Positions 1 through 6,401 are shown, numbered from the stretch's first letter. The stretch: 8,118 bases of DNA from Crocinitomicaceae bacterium (GCA_027084145.1 JALWLM010000025.1:1-8118), one strand, 5' to 3'. Numbers and translations are program-made. Notes: generated by a model from the letters alone, not told the origin.

Positions 1-2
1 AA

Positions 3-89
3 ATTCAAAATATTTCTCATCCCAATTTGGAAGATTATATTGAAAAAAACAAGGAAGCAAAGGAAGTAGCCGAAAGTCTTATCGGTTAA
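3..89 (+). CDS. C-terminal fragment of an unidentified protein (cut by window edge)
   Basis: A reading frame enters from the left edge and ends at a TAA at 87-89, leaving the last 28 residues of a protein. The tail is hydrophilic and rich in Glu, Lys and Ala (it includes HPNLEDYIEKNKEAKE and ends AESLIG), consistent with a charged C-terminal helix. A second frame is also open to 67-69 but gives a less natural Ile/Lys-rich peptide, so this frame is preferred. I do not recognise the family and too little is present to name it. It runs in the same direction as the dehydrogenase that follows, 94 bp upstream of it, but that gene has its own promoter element, so a shared transcript is not required. 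Confidence 0.5.
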   Translation: MQNISHPNLEDYIEKNKEAKEVAESLIG

Positions 90-95
90 AAATAA

Positions 96-116
96 ATTAC
101 TTGTTAAGTAAGTAAT
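96..116. repeat. Inverted repeat, 7-bp arms, with an alternative inner hairpin
   Basis: ATTACTT (96-102) is the reverse complement of AAGTAAT (110-116), with a 7-nt spacer. Because AAGTAA occurs twice (106-111 and 110-115), a tighter hairpin can also form: TTACTT (97-102), GTT, AAGTAA (106-111). It lies just after the stop of the upstream partial gene and about 30 bp before the dehydrogenase promoter element. It could be a weak, GC-poor 3' end structure for the upstream gene or a regulator site. No T-run follows directly, so an intrinsic terminator is doubtful. Confidence 0.4.
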
Positions 117-132
117 AAAAGTATCTTTTTAA

Positions 133-148
133 ATGGATATTTATCCAT
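133..148. promoter_or_regulatory. 16-bp palindrome abutting the -7 element; candidate operator
   Basis: ATGGATA (133-139) and TATCCAT (142-148) are perfect reverse complements separated by TT. The right arm shares its last base with the TAACTTTG element of the dehydrogenase promoter, so a dimeric protein bound here would cover the spacer between -33 and -7 and block initiation. The symmetry is seen directly; the operator role is inferred from position. The region is very AT-rich, so chance symmetry is a real possibility. Confidence 0.4.
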
Positions 149-155
149 AACTTTG
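148..155 (+). promoter_or_regulatory. Bacteroidota -7 promoter element (TAACTTTG) for the dehydrogenase gene
   Basis: TAACTTTG fits the Bacteroidota primary sigma factor -7 consensus TAnnTTTG exactly. No clear TTG -33 element is present; a run of five T (126-130) sits at roughly the right distance. The start codon at 184 lies 28 nt downstream, so transcription from about 160 would give an AT-rich leader of roughly 20-25 nt with no Shine-Dalgarno sequence. Confidence 0.6.
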
Positions 156-183
156 CATTAATTATTATTAAAACGAGTAAGTT

Positions 184-1740
184 ATGATTCAAGAAAAAAC
201 AAATGTAAATATTGATAAGATTTTATCAAAATTCGGTATAGAAGAAATAAATAACGGAGCCTCAACAGGAAACCATTGGTTTAAAACGAGAGGAGAAAAA
301 ATTGTTTCTTTCTCACCTGTAACAGGAGAAGAAATAGCAAGTGTTAATAGCGCAACAGAAGTAGATTATGAAGCGGTCATTTTAAAAGCACAAGAAGGAT
401 TTAAAGAATGGAGAACATGGCCGGCTCCCAAAAGAGGAGAAGTTATTCGTCAATTTGGAAATAAATTAAGAGAATATAAAGATGATTTAGGGCGTCTTGT
501 TTCTTATGAAATGGGGAAATCTTTACAAGAAGGTTTGGGAGAGGTGCAAGAGATGATCGATATCTGTGATTTTGCAGTAGGATTATCTCGTCAGCTTTAT
601 GGTTTAACAATTAAATCCGAACGTCCGGGGCACAGAATGATGGAACAATATCATCCATTGGGAGTTGTAGGGATTATATCAGCATTTAATTTCCCTGTTG
701 CTGTTTGGAGTTGGAATACTGCTTTGGCTTGGGTTTGTGGAGACACAACAGTTTGGAAACCTTCCGAAAAGACACCTTTAACCGCAATTGCTTGTCAACA
801 AATTATACAAGAAGTTTTTGAAGCAAATGATGTTCCTGAAGGAGTTTCTTGTTTGGTAATCGGAGATGCGGAAATCGGAAAGCTAATGGCAAATGACAAG
901 AGAGTTCCATTAGTATCTGCAACAGGTTCTACCAGAATGGGTAAATCTGTAGGTCAAGCTGTAGGAGCAAGACTTGGAAAGTCTTTACTTGAATTGGGAG
1001 GGAATAATGCGATTATTATTACGCCGACAGCGGATTTAAAAATTGTTCTTCCGGGAGCAGTATTTGGAGCTGTAGGAACGGCCGGACAGCGTTGTACCTC
1101 TACGAGACGATTAATCATTCATGAAGAAATTTACGATAAAGTAAAAGATGCTTTGGTAGGAGCCTATAAGCAATTGAAAATAGGAAATCCTTTAGATGAA
1201 AGCAATCACGTTGGACCTTTAATTGATAAAGATGCAGTAGAAATTTATCTAAAAGCGATTGAAAAAGCGAAAGCGGAAGGAGCGAAGGAAGTCGTAGAAG
1301 GAGGTGTTTTAGAAGGAGAGGGGTATGAATCAGGATGTTATGTTAAGCCGGCGATTTTTGAAGCGGAAAATCACTTTGAAATTGTTCAAGCAGAAACATT
1401 TGCGCCTATTTTATATTTGATGAAATATTCGGGAGGAGTTGAAAACGCCATTGCAATTCAAAATAATGTACCGCAAGGATTGTCTTCTGCTATTATGACA
1501 AACAGTATGAGAGAAGCAGAGTTATTTGTTTCCGAAGTAGGTTCTGATTGTGGAATTGCCAATGTAAATATCGGGACATCCGGAGCGGAAATCGGAGGGG
1601 CATTTGGTGGAGAAAAAGAAACAGGAGGAGGAAGGGAGTCCGGTTCTGATGCTTGGAAAATTTATATGAGAAGACAAACAAATACGTTTAATTATACTGA
1701 AGAGTTACCATTAGCTCAAGGAATTAAATTTGAATTATAA
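184..1740 (+). CDS. amaB: ALDH7-family aldehyde dehydrogenase (L-piperidine-6-carboxylate / alpha-aminoadipic semialdehyde dehydrogenase)
   Basis: This 518-residue protein is a full-length NAD(P)-dependent aldehyde dehydrogenase of the antiquitin (ALDH7) type. Family members oxidise alpha-aminoadipic semialdehyde, in equilibrium with piperidine-6-carboxylate, to 2-aminoadipate in lysine breakdown. Visible residues: Asn169 in SAFNFP, cofactor-contacting Lys192 in WKPSEKT, the GSTRMG loop (248-253), the general base Glu270 in the ALDH7 motif ELGGNNAII, the catalytic Cys304 in GQRCTS, and Glu404 in ETFAPI. Arg303 and Glu123 align with the residues that bind aminoadipate semialdehyde in human ALDH7A1, and the C-terminal loop GGAFGGEKETGGGRESGSD is the expected type. 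The ATG at 184 is the first in frame and gives the usual length. The gene has its own promoter element and terminator, so it appears monocistronic; no other lysine-pathway gene is visible. The family call is very sure. The exact substrate, and so the symbol, is inferred. Confidence 0.9.
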   Translation: MIQEKTNVNIDKILSKFGIEEINNGASTGNHWFKTRGEKIVSFSPVTGEEIASVNSATEVDYEAVILKAQEGFKEWRTWPAPKRGEVIRQFGNKLREYKDDLGRLVSYEMGKSLQEGLGEVQEMIDICDFAVGLSRQLYGLTIKSERPGHRMMEQYHPLGVVGIISAFNFPVAVWSWNTALAWVCGDTTVWKPSEKTPLTAIACQQIIQEVFEANDVPEGVSCLVIGDAEIGKLMANDKRVPLVSATGSTRMGKSVGQAVGARLGKSLLELGGNNAIIITPTADLKIVLPGAVFGAVGTAGQRCTSTRRLIIHEEIYDKVKDALVGAYKQLKIGNPLDESNHVGPLIDKDAVEIYLKAIEKAKAEGAKEVVEGGVLEGEGYESGCYVKPAIFEAENHFEIVQAETFAPILYLMKYSGGVENAIAIQNNVPQGLSSAIMTNSMREAELFVSEVGSDCGIANVNIGTSGAEIGGAFGGEKETGGGRESGSDAWKIYMRRQTNTFNYTEELPLAQGIKFEL

Positions 1741-1763
1741 AATTTATTGTCAATACAATAATC

Positions 1764-1792
1764 AAACCCCCGGCAGATTGTCGGGGGTTTTT
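1764..1792 (+). terminator. Strong rho-independent terminator of the aldehyde dehydrogenase gene
   Basis: AAACCCCCGGCA (1764-1775) pairs with TGTCGGGGGTTT (1779-1790) across a GAT loop, giving a 12-bp stem with a single G-U pair and a run of GC pairs. A T-run follows (1788-1792, then CTATCTTT). It begins 23 nt after the stop codon. It is the only clear intrinsic terminator in the window. Confidence 0.92.
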
Positions 1793-1793
1793 C

Positions 1794-1801
1794 TATCTTT
1801 G
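1794..1801 (+). promoter_or_regulatory. Bacteroidota -7 promoter element (TATCTTTG) for cysS
   Basis: TATCTTTG matches TAnnTTTG exactly and lies 12 nt before the cysS start codon, so the transcript leader should be only a few nucleotides long. The -33 position falls inside the terminator stem of the preceding gene and has no TTG at standard spacing. The 10-mer TATCTTTGTA recurs exactly before the SPOR-domain gene (5232-5241). Confidence 0.6.
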
Positions 1802-1813
1802 TAAAGTACGAAA

Positions 1814-3292
1814 ATGAAGCATCAAATGATACAAGATTTACATATTTACAACTCGCTCACAAGAAAGAAAGAGAAATTCATTCCAATACATGAAAATTTT
1901 GTAGGAATGTATGTTTGCGGTCCTACGGTTTATAATAATGTTCACCTCGGGAACTGTAGAACATTTATCTCATTTGATGTTGTGTATCGTTATTTAAAAT
2001 TTTTGGGATATAAAGTTCGGTATGTAAGAAATATTACGGATGTCGGACACTTGGTTGATGATGCGGATGACGGAGAAGATAAAATTGCAAAAAAAGCAAA
2101 GATAGACCGTTTGGAACCTATGGAAGTTGTTCAAAAATACACACTTGATTTCCATAATGTGATGAGACAATTTAACACGCTCACTCCAAGTATTGAACCA
2201 ACGGCAACAGGACATATCATCGAGCAAATAGAAATGATATTGGAAATCATAAAAAATGGTTATGCTTACGAAGTAAACGGTTCGGTTTATTTTGATGTGG
2301 AAAAATATAACAAAGATTATCCGTATGGAGAGCTTTCAGGAAGAAAGATAGAAGATTTAATTGCAAACACAAGAGAATTGGATGGGCAAGATGAAAAGAG
2401 AAATCCTTTGGATTTTGCGCTTTGGAAAAATGCATCAGACGAACATTTAATGAAGTGGCCATCCCCTTGGGGACTTGGGTTTCCCGGGTGGCATTTGGAA
2501 TGTTCCGCAATGAGTACCAAATATTTGGGAGAAAAGTTTGATATTCACGGAGGAGGGATGGACTTAAAATTTCCGCATCATGAATGTGAAATAGCACAAG
2601 GGACAGCCTCAAATCAATGTACACCGGTGAATTACTGGATGCATGGAAATATGCTTACCTTGAACGGAAAGAAGATGAGTAAATCTACAGGAAATTCTAT
2701 TCTTCCACATGAATTATTTACAGGAGAAAATGATTTCATGGAGAAGCCGTTTAGCCCAATGGTTGTTCGATTCTTTATGATGCAAGCACAATATCGGAGC
2801 ACTTTGGATTTTACTTCGGAAGCCCTGTTAGCAGCAGAAAAGGGATACATAAAGTTGATGAATGCATTAAATTTATTGGACACACTTCCTGCTTCAGAAA
2901 ACTCATCTCAAGATGTAGGTAAAATGATTCAATCATTTTATGATGCAATGAATGATGATTTTAACACCCCTATATTAGTTGCGAATCTTTTTGAAGCCGT
3001 TAAGTACATTAACAATATTACGACAGGAAAGGAGCAAATAAAAAAAGAAGATTTGAATCAACTTTCAACAGAAATGAAAGGATTTGTTTTTGATGTATTA
3101 GGGCTTAAAAATGAAGAAGAGAACCATGGGAATAACAGATTGGAGAAAATAATGAATTTAGTACTTGATTTGAGGCAAGAGGCAAGAGCAAGAAAAGATT
3201 GGGAAACTTCTGATAAAATCAGAGATGGTTTGAAGGATGCCGGCATCATTGTCAAAGACTCAAAAGAAGGAAGTACTTGGGAAGTGAGATAA
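1814..3292 (+). CDS. cysS: Cysteinyl-tRNA synthetase
   Basis: A complete 492-residue class I cysteinyl-tRNA synthetase, which charges tRNA-Cys with cysteine in the cytoplasm using ATP. The Rossmann catalytic core opens with MYVCGPTVYNNVHLGN: Cys35 is the first zinc ligand and HLGN (44-47) is the HIGH-type ATP motif. The remaining zinc ligands fit the family spacing: Cys230 in GWHLECSAM, then His255 and Glu259 in FPHHECE, after the HGGGMDL motif. The second ATP signature KMSKS is at 287-291. The C-terminal part (from about 345) is the helical DALR anticodon-binding domain. Length is slightly above the E. coli enzyme. The start at 1814 lies just downstream of the promoter element; an in-frame ATG at 1826 is a possible alternative that would remove four residues. 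The gene is convergent with dprA. Confidence 0.98.
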   Translation: MKHQMIQDLHIYNSLTRKKEKFIPIHENFVGMYVCGPTVYNNVHLGNCRTFISFDVVYRYLKFLGYKVRYVRNITDVGHLVDDADDGEDKIAKKAKIDRLEPMEVVQKYTLDFHNVMRQFNTLTPSIEPTATGHIIEQIEMILEIIKNGYAYEVNGSVYFDVEKYNKDYPYGELSGRKIEDLIANTRELDGQDEKRNPLDFALWKNASDEHLMKWPSPWGLGFPGWHLECSAMSTKYLGEKFDIHGGGMDLKFPHHECEIAQGTASNQCTPVNYWMHGNMLTLNGKKMSKSTGNSILPHELFTGENDFMEKPFSPMVVRFFMMQAQYRSTLDFTSEALLAAEKGYIKLMNALNLLDTLPASENSSQDVGKMIQSFYDAMNDDFNTPILVANLFEAVKYINNITTGKEQIKKEDLNQLSTEMKGFVFDVLGLKNEEENHGNNRLEKIMNLVLDLRQEARARKDWETSDKIRDGLKDAGIIVKDSKEGSTWEVR

Positions 3293-3296
3293 AAAT

Positions 3297-4394
3297 CTAA
3301 ATTAAACGATAAACTCTTCCCGGCAGGGCGGAGATGACACCATTCATTTCTAAATCAAATAATTCCTGATTCATTTTGGATACGGGAATTTTTGTTTTCA
3401 TCACAAGGATATCAAAAGGAGTGTCTTTTTTAGAAAGTAAGCGAATGATTTTTTCTTGTGTTTTGGACAGGGAGTTAAATAATTGTCGTTGGACAAAGTG
3501 TTTTTTAGTTTGAGTTTTCCAACCCATGATGTCAAAAAAATCACTACTGTTTTGAATTAAATGAGCTTTTTGTTCTTTGATGATTTTATTGCAGCCTTGA
3601 GATGTTTCTTGAAAAACAGAACCGGGGTAAGCAAACACATCACGGTTGTATTCATTTGCTAAAGAAGCAGTGATTAATGAACCTCCTCTTTTTTTGCTTT
3701 CTACGACGATAACAGCATCACAGATTCCGGCAACTATTCTATTTCTTTTAGGAAAATTTTCTTTATCAGGCATTGTTCCGGGTAAAAACTCACTAATTAA
3801 GCAAACACTATTTTCAATTTTACGTGCAAGTTCGCGATGTATTGCGGGATAAACACGGTCTAGTCCATTTCCAAGTACCGCAATTGTAGGAACCCCCATC
3901 TCCAAACAAAACCGATGAACAATAGCATCTATTCCGTGAGCCATTCCACTAACAACAACAATGTTTTTATCTTTAAAAGAAGCAATTAGTTCTTCACAGA
4001 TTCTTTTTCCGTAAGGTGTTGCATCTCTTGTTCCCACAATAGCAACATATTTTGGAGCACGAAAAGAAGTATCTCCTTTAATAAAAAGTATTGGGGGCGC
4101 ATCAGGGCAAGACTTTAATTTAGAAGGATAATTTTCATCTTCGATGCACACCCATTTTAACTTTAACCGTTCAATTTCTCGAACATGTTTTACACTCTTT
4201 TCTAAAGCGTCTTTCCGGTCACTTTTTTGAAGTACTTGTTTTGAAATTCCTGTTTGTTGATGTAGCTCGGATAGAGATTTTGTAAAGAAGTCTTTTGGCA
4301 AAACTCCCGAATCAATAATCGTTTTCATACGGAAATGACCAATTCCTCTTAATAATGTAAAAGCAATATAATAATGTAACTTTGAGTATTTCAA
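3297..4394 (-). CDS. dprA: DNA-processing protein DprA (RecA loader in transformation)
   Basis: A complete 365-residue DprA (Smf) protein. The family binds incoming single-stranded DNA, protects it and loads RecA during natural transformation. The N-terminal 60 or so residues are a helix-hairpin-helix/SAM-like region (LLRGIGHFRMK at 14-24). The Rossmann-like core follows with the family motifs: VAIVGTRDATPYGKR (117-131), SGMAHGID (149-156), LGNGLDRVYP (174-183), FPKRNRIVAG (214-223), GGSLITASLANEY (237-249) and the PG of FAYPGS (257-258). After a linker, residues about 310-365 form the winged-helix C-terminal domain. The start codon is TTG (minus strand, 4394-4392). An in-frame TAA lies five codons upstream and the first ATG is codon 23, which would delete part of the helix-hairpin-helix. 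Convergent with cysS and divergent from kdsB. I could not find a convincing promoter for it. Confidence 0.95.
   Translation of the reverse strand: MKYSKLHYYIAFTLLRGIGHFRMKTIIDSGVLPKDFFTKSLSELHQQTGISKQVLQKSDRKDALEKSVKHVREIERLKLKWVCIEDENYPSKLKSCPDAPPILFIKGDTSFRAPKYVAIVGTRDATPYGKRICEELIASFKDKNIVVVSGMAHGIDAIVHRFCLEMGVPTIAVLGNGLDRVYPAIHRELARKIENSVCLISEFLPGTMPDKENFPKRNRIVAGICDAVIVVESKKRGGSLITASLANEYNRDVFAYPGSVFQETSQGCNKIIKEQKAHLIQNSSDFFDIMGWKTQTKKHFVQRQLFNSLSKTQEKIIRLLSKKDTPFDILVMKTKIPVSKMNQELFDLEMNGVISALPGRVYRLI
4377..4384 (+). promoter_or_regulatory. Possible -7 element (TAACTTTG) for kdsB inside the dprA 5' end
   Basis: TAACTTTG matches TAnnTTTG exactly and is identical to the element before the dehydrogenase gene. 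It lies in the first codons of the divergent dprA gene, 114 nt upstream of the kdsB start, and no better plus-strand element is seen closer in. The only nearer candidate is TATTTTTC (4473-4480), which lacks the final G. No TTG -33 element is at standard spacing. If used, kdsB would have an unusually long leader of about 110 nt. An 8-mer match in AT-rich coding sequence may be chance. Confidence 0.3.
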
Positions 4395-4498
4395 AACGTT
4401 GTTTTCTTATTTAATTTAATAAAAATTATCTCTTATAACAATGAGAAAAGGAAATGTTTTAACAGGAATTGTTATTTTTCAGGTGTAAAACAAAAAGT

Positions 4499-5224
4499 AT
4501 GAAGATTATCGGAATTATACCGTCAAGATATGCCTCGTCAAGATTTCCCGGCAAACCGTTAATTGATTTGAAAGGAAAAACAATGATTCAAAGAGTTTAT
4601 GAAGGGGTAAAAAAATCAGATTTATTCTCAGATGTTATTGTAGCAACGGACGATGAGCGAATTTTTAAAGAGGTAGAAAGTTTTGGCGGGAAAGTGATGA
4701 TGACATCATCTGTACATAGAACGGGAACAGACCGTTGTGGGGAAATCGCTGAAAAAGTGGAAGCCGATGTCATTATTAATATTCAAGGAGATGAGCCGTT
4801 GATTGATGTGCGGCAATTGGAAGGATTAGCAAAGGCTTTTGATGACAAAGAGGTGTCCATTGCGACATTGGGAATTACCTGCAACACTAAAGATTTAGCA
4901 AATCCAAACCGGATAAAATTAGTAAAAGACAAGCGTAACAAAGCGCTTTATTTTTCCCGAAGTTTTATTCCAAACATCAAGAATGCAAAAAAAGAAGTCG
5001 TAGAAAAGTATAACTTTCTTCGTCATATTGGCGTATATGCATATCGAAAACAAACTTTATTAGAATTAGTAACGTTGGAAAAAACATTATTAGAAGAAAT
5101 AGAATCATTAGAACAACTTCGATGGATGTATCATGGTTATCCGATTCATGTTATAGAAACCTCAATCGAAACACCTAATATTGACACACCGGAAGACGTT
5201 CCTGAAGTGTTGAAAATGATGTAA
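4499..5224 (+). CDS. kdsB: 3-deoxy-manno-octulosonate cytidylyltransferase (CMP-Kdo synthetase)
   Basis: A complete 241-residue CMP-Kdo synthetase. It activates Kdo with CTP to CMP-Kdo, the donor for the inner core of lipopolysaccharide, in the cytoplasm. The N-terminal nucleotide-binding signature IIPSRYASSRFPGKPL (6-21) carries Arg10, Arg15 and Lys19. Other family motifs are ATDDERI, GTDRC, IQGDEPLID with the metal-binding Asp98, FLRHIGVYAYR, ESLEQLRW and the C-terminal IDTPEDV with Asp229. The length is normal for the family. The frame is open from an upstream TTG at 4469, but the ATG at 4499 is chosen because the conserved protein begins MKIIGIIPSRYAS exactly there. The 3' end contains the promoter of the next gene, which begins 20 nt after the stop codon. 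Confidence 0.96.
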   Translation: MKIIGIIPSRYASSRFPGKPLIDLKGKTMIQRVYEGVKKSDLFSDVIVATDDERIFKEVESFGGKVMMTSSVHRTGTDRCGEIAEKVEADVIINIQGDEPLIDVRQLEGLAKAFDDKEVSIATLGITCNTKDLANPNRIKLVKDKRNKALYFSRSFIPNIKNAKKEVVEKYNFLRHIGVYAYRKQTLLELVTLEKTLLEEIESLEQLRWMYHGYPIHVIETSIETPNIDTPEDVPEVLKMM

Positions 5225-5239
5225 TTTTACTTATCTTTG
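5210..5239 (+). promoter_or_regulatory. Full Bacteroidota promoter (TTG-N19-TATCTTTG) inside the kdsB 3' end
   Basis: TTG (5210-5212), a 19-nt spacer and TATCTTTG (5232-5239) match both elements of the Bacteroidota consensus at its usual spacing; this is the best promoter in the window. The -33 element lies in the last codons of kdsB. The -7 element ends only 5 nt before the ATG at 5245, so transcription would begin at or within a few bases of the start codon and yield a leaderless or nearly leaderless mRNA. Confidence 0.7.
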
Positions 5240-5244
5240 TAGTA

Positions 5245-6390
5245 ATGAGAAAACCCGAAGACATAATAGGAGAATTACTGTTACAAAACAGTTGTGTGAT
5301 TATTCCAAATTTTGGAGGGTTTATCGCACAACCTGTTCCTTCAAAGATCGATTATGAATCAGGTAAAATGTTTCCACCATCTAAGTCGATTTTGTTTAAC
5401 AAGCAATTGATCAATAATGATGGATTACTGGCAAATGAATTTGCTAAAGCCAATAATATTAATTTTGATGAGGCAACAGATGCTATTCATCAAATGGTCG
5501 AAAGTTGGAATAAAACGCTTGAACAAGGAGGGCGTATTGAGTTGGATAAAGTAGGGATTTTATTCTTCGATGAAGAAAAAAACATTTGCTTTGAACAAGA
5601 TCGTTTTTTCAATCTTTTATTAGCATCTTTTGGACTTTCACAAGTTAATTTTCTTCCTAAGGAAGATGTGGAAGTTGTGCAGAAAACAATTGAATTTGCT
5701 ACGACAAAAGAATCAATAAAAGAAGTAGAAAATATAAACATCGAGAAACGAACACAGGAGCCAATTACAATAGAACACCCTGAAGCGGTTAAAAAAGAAA
5801 AGAAAACGGCTGTTTGGAAATATGTGGCTGCAGCCTGCTTTTTACCAATAGCTTTTTACACTTTTTGGATTCCACTTAAAACAGATGTACTTGAGTCCGG
5901 TGTTTTATCAATAAAAGATTTTAACCCCTTTAGAAGAATAGAGGCAAAATATTCTCCTCCAAAAAGTTTTCCTGTTTTTGAAGTAAAAAAAGAGACCAAA
6001 AGGACATTGGAAGAGCAGTTAGAAGTACTTCCAAAAGATGTAGAAACCTATTCTTATGAATATAGCCCTGAATTATATTTTAATGTTACGCTTCCTGTAA
6101 CAAATAAAGAACGAAACAAAGGAAGCAAGTTAGAAGAAGCTTCTGTAGATAAAGAAGTTTTAGCTGTAAACCCCGATGCAATGAATTTGATTTTGGGTTG
6201 TTTTTCAGTAAAAGAAAATGCAGAAAATTTAGTAAAGAAACTCCGAGAACATGGATTTTCGGCCCGAATTTTGGGAAAAGCAAAAGGACTATATCGAGTT
6301 TCAGCAGGAGAAGCTTTTTCCTTAGAGGAAATAAATAAACTTCGTAAACAAGCTGAGATACTAGGGTATAAAGGGTGGATTTTAAAATAA
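5245..6390 (+). CDS. HU-CCDC81 and SPOR domain-containing single-pass membrane protein
   Basis: A 381-residue protein of a layout common in Bacteroidota. Residues about 1-60 (with IPNFGGFIAQ at 20-29 and FNKQLINNDG at 51-60) and about 60-130 (ending GRIELDKVGILFFDEEKN) look like two tandem HU-CCDC81 domains, relatives of the HU/IHF DNA-binding fold. A charged linker leads to one membrane segment (about 189-211, rich in Ala, Phe and Trp). A probably disordered periplasmic region follows, then a C-terminal SPOR domain (about 313-381, LILGCFSVKENAENLVKKL to GYKGWILK). SPOR domains bind glycan strands lacking stem peptides, usually at division sites. The expected topology is HU domains in the cytoplasm and SPOR in the periplasm, linking something inside the cell to peptidoglycan. 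The molecular role is not established. It has its own promoter, and the secreted peptidase gene follows 11 nt after its stop. Confidence 0.88.
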   Translation: MRKPEDIIGELLLQNSCVIIPNFGGFIAQPVPSKIDYESGKMFPPSKSILFNKQLINNDGLLANEFAKANNINFDEATDAIHQMVESWNKTLEQGGRIELDKVGILFFDEEKNICFEQDRFFNLLLASFGLSQVNFLPKEDVEVVQKTIEFATTKESIKEVENINIEKRTQEPITIEHPEAVKKEKKTAVWKYVAAACFLPIAFYTFWIPLKTDVLESGVLSIKDFNPFRRIEAKYSPPKSFPVFEVKKETKRTLEEQLEVLPKDVETYSYEYSPELYFNVTLPVTNKERNKGSKLEEASVDKEVLAVNPDAMNLILGCFSVKENAENLVKKLREHGFSARILGKAKGLYRVSAGEAFSLEEINKLRKQAEILGYKGWILK

Positions 6391-6401
6391 AAAATAAAAA
6401 G

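Noticed and set aside
2089..2095. Run of seven A in cysS, resembling a slippery site
   Set aside because: The frame continues normally to a full-length synthetase, no downstream structure is evident, and similar A-runs occur in other genes of this AT-rich sequence.
2459..2470. TCCCC TT GGGGA palindrome within cysS
   Set aside because: It encodes the conserved Pro-Ser-Pro-Trp-Gly stretch; coding constraint explains it and no T-run follows.
2247..2883. Minus-strand reading frames opposite cysS
   Set aside because: They mirror conserved cysS coding sequence (zinc-site and KMSKS region) and read as unstructured shadows.
3361..3394. AATTCC...GGAATT followed by T-rich sequence, as a possible cysS terminator inside dprA
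   Set aside because: Only a 6-bp AT-rich stem around an 18-nt loop, and the T-run is interrupted; too weak to call.
3646..3852. Plus-strand 68-codon reading frame inside dprA
   Set aside because: It lies wholly antisense to well-conserved DprA motifs and its translation shows no recognisable protein character.
4352..4379. Direct repeat ATAATGTAA (4352-4360 and 4371-4379)
   Set aside because: Short, AT-rich and within dprA coding sequence; no further copies were noticed, so it is probably chance.
4469..4498. N-terminal extension of kdsB from a TTG at 4469
   Set aside because: The conserved protein begins at the ATG at 4499 (MKIIGIIPSRYAS); the ten extra residues do not resemble the family and the TTG has no supporting signal.
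6375..6401. N-terminal extension of the peptidase from a GTG at 6375
   Set aside because: It overlaps the SPOR gene and would put a Lys-rich stretch in front of an otherwise well-formed signal peptide starting at 6402.
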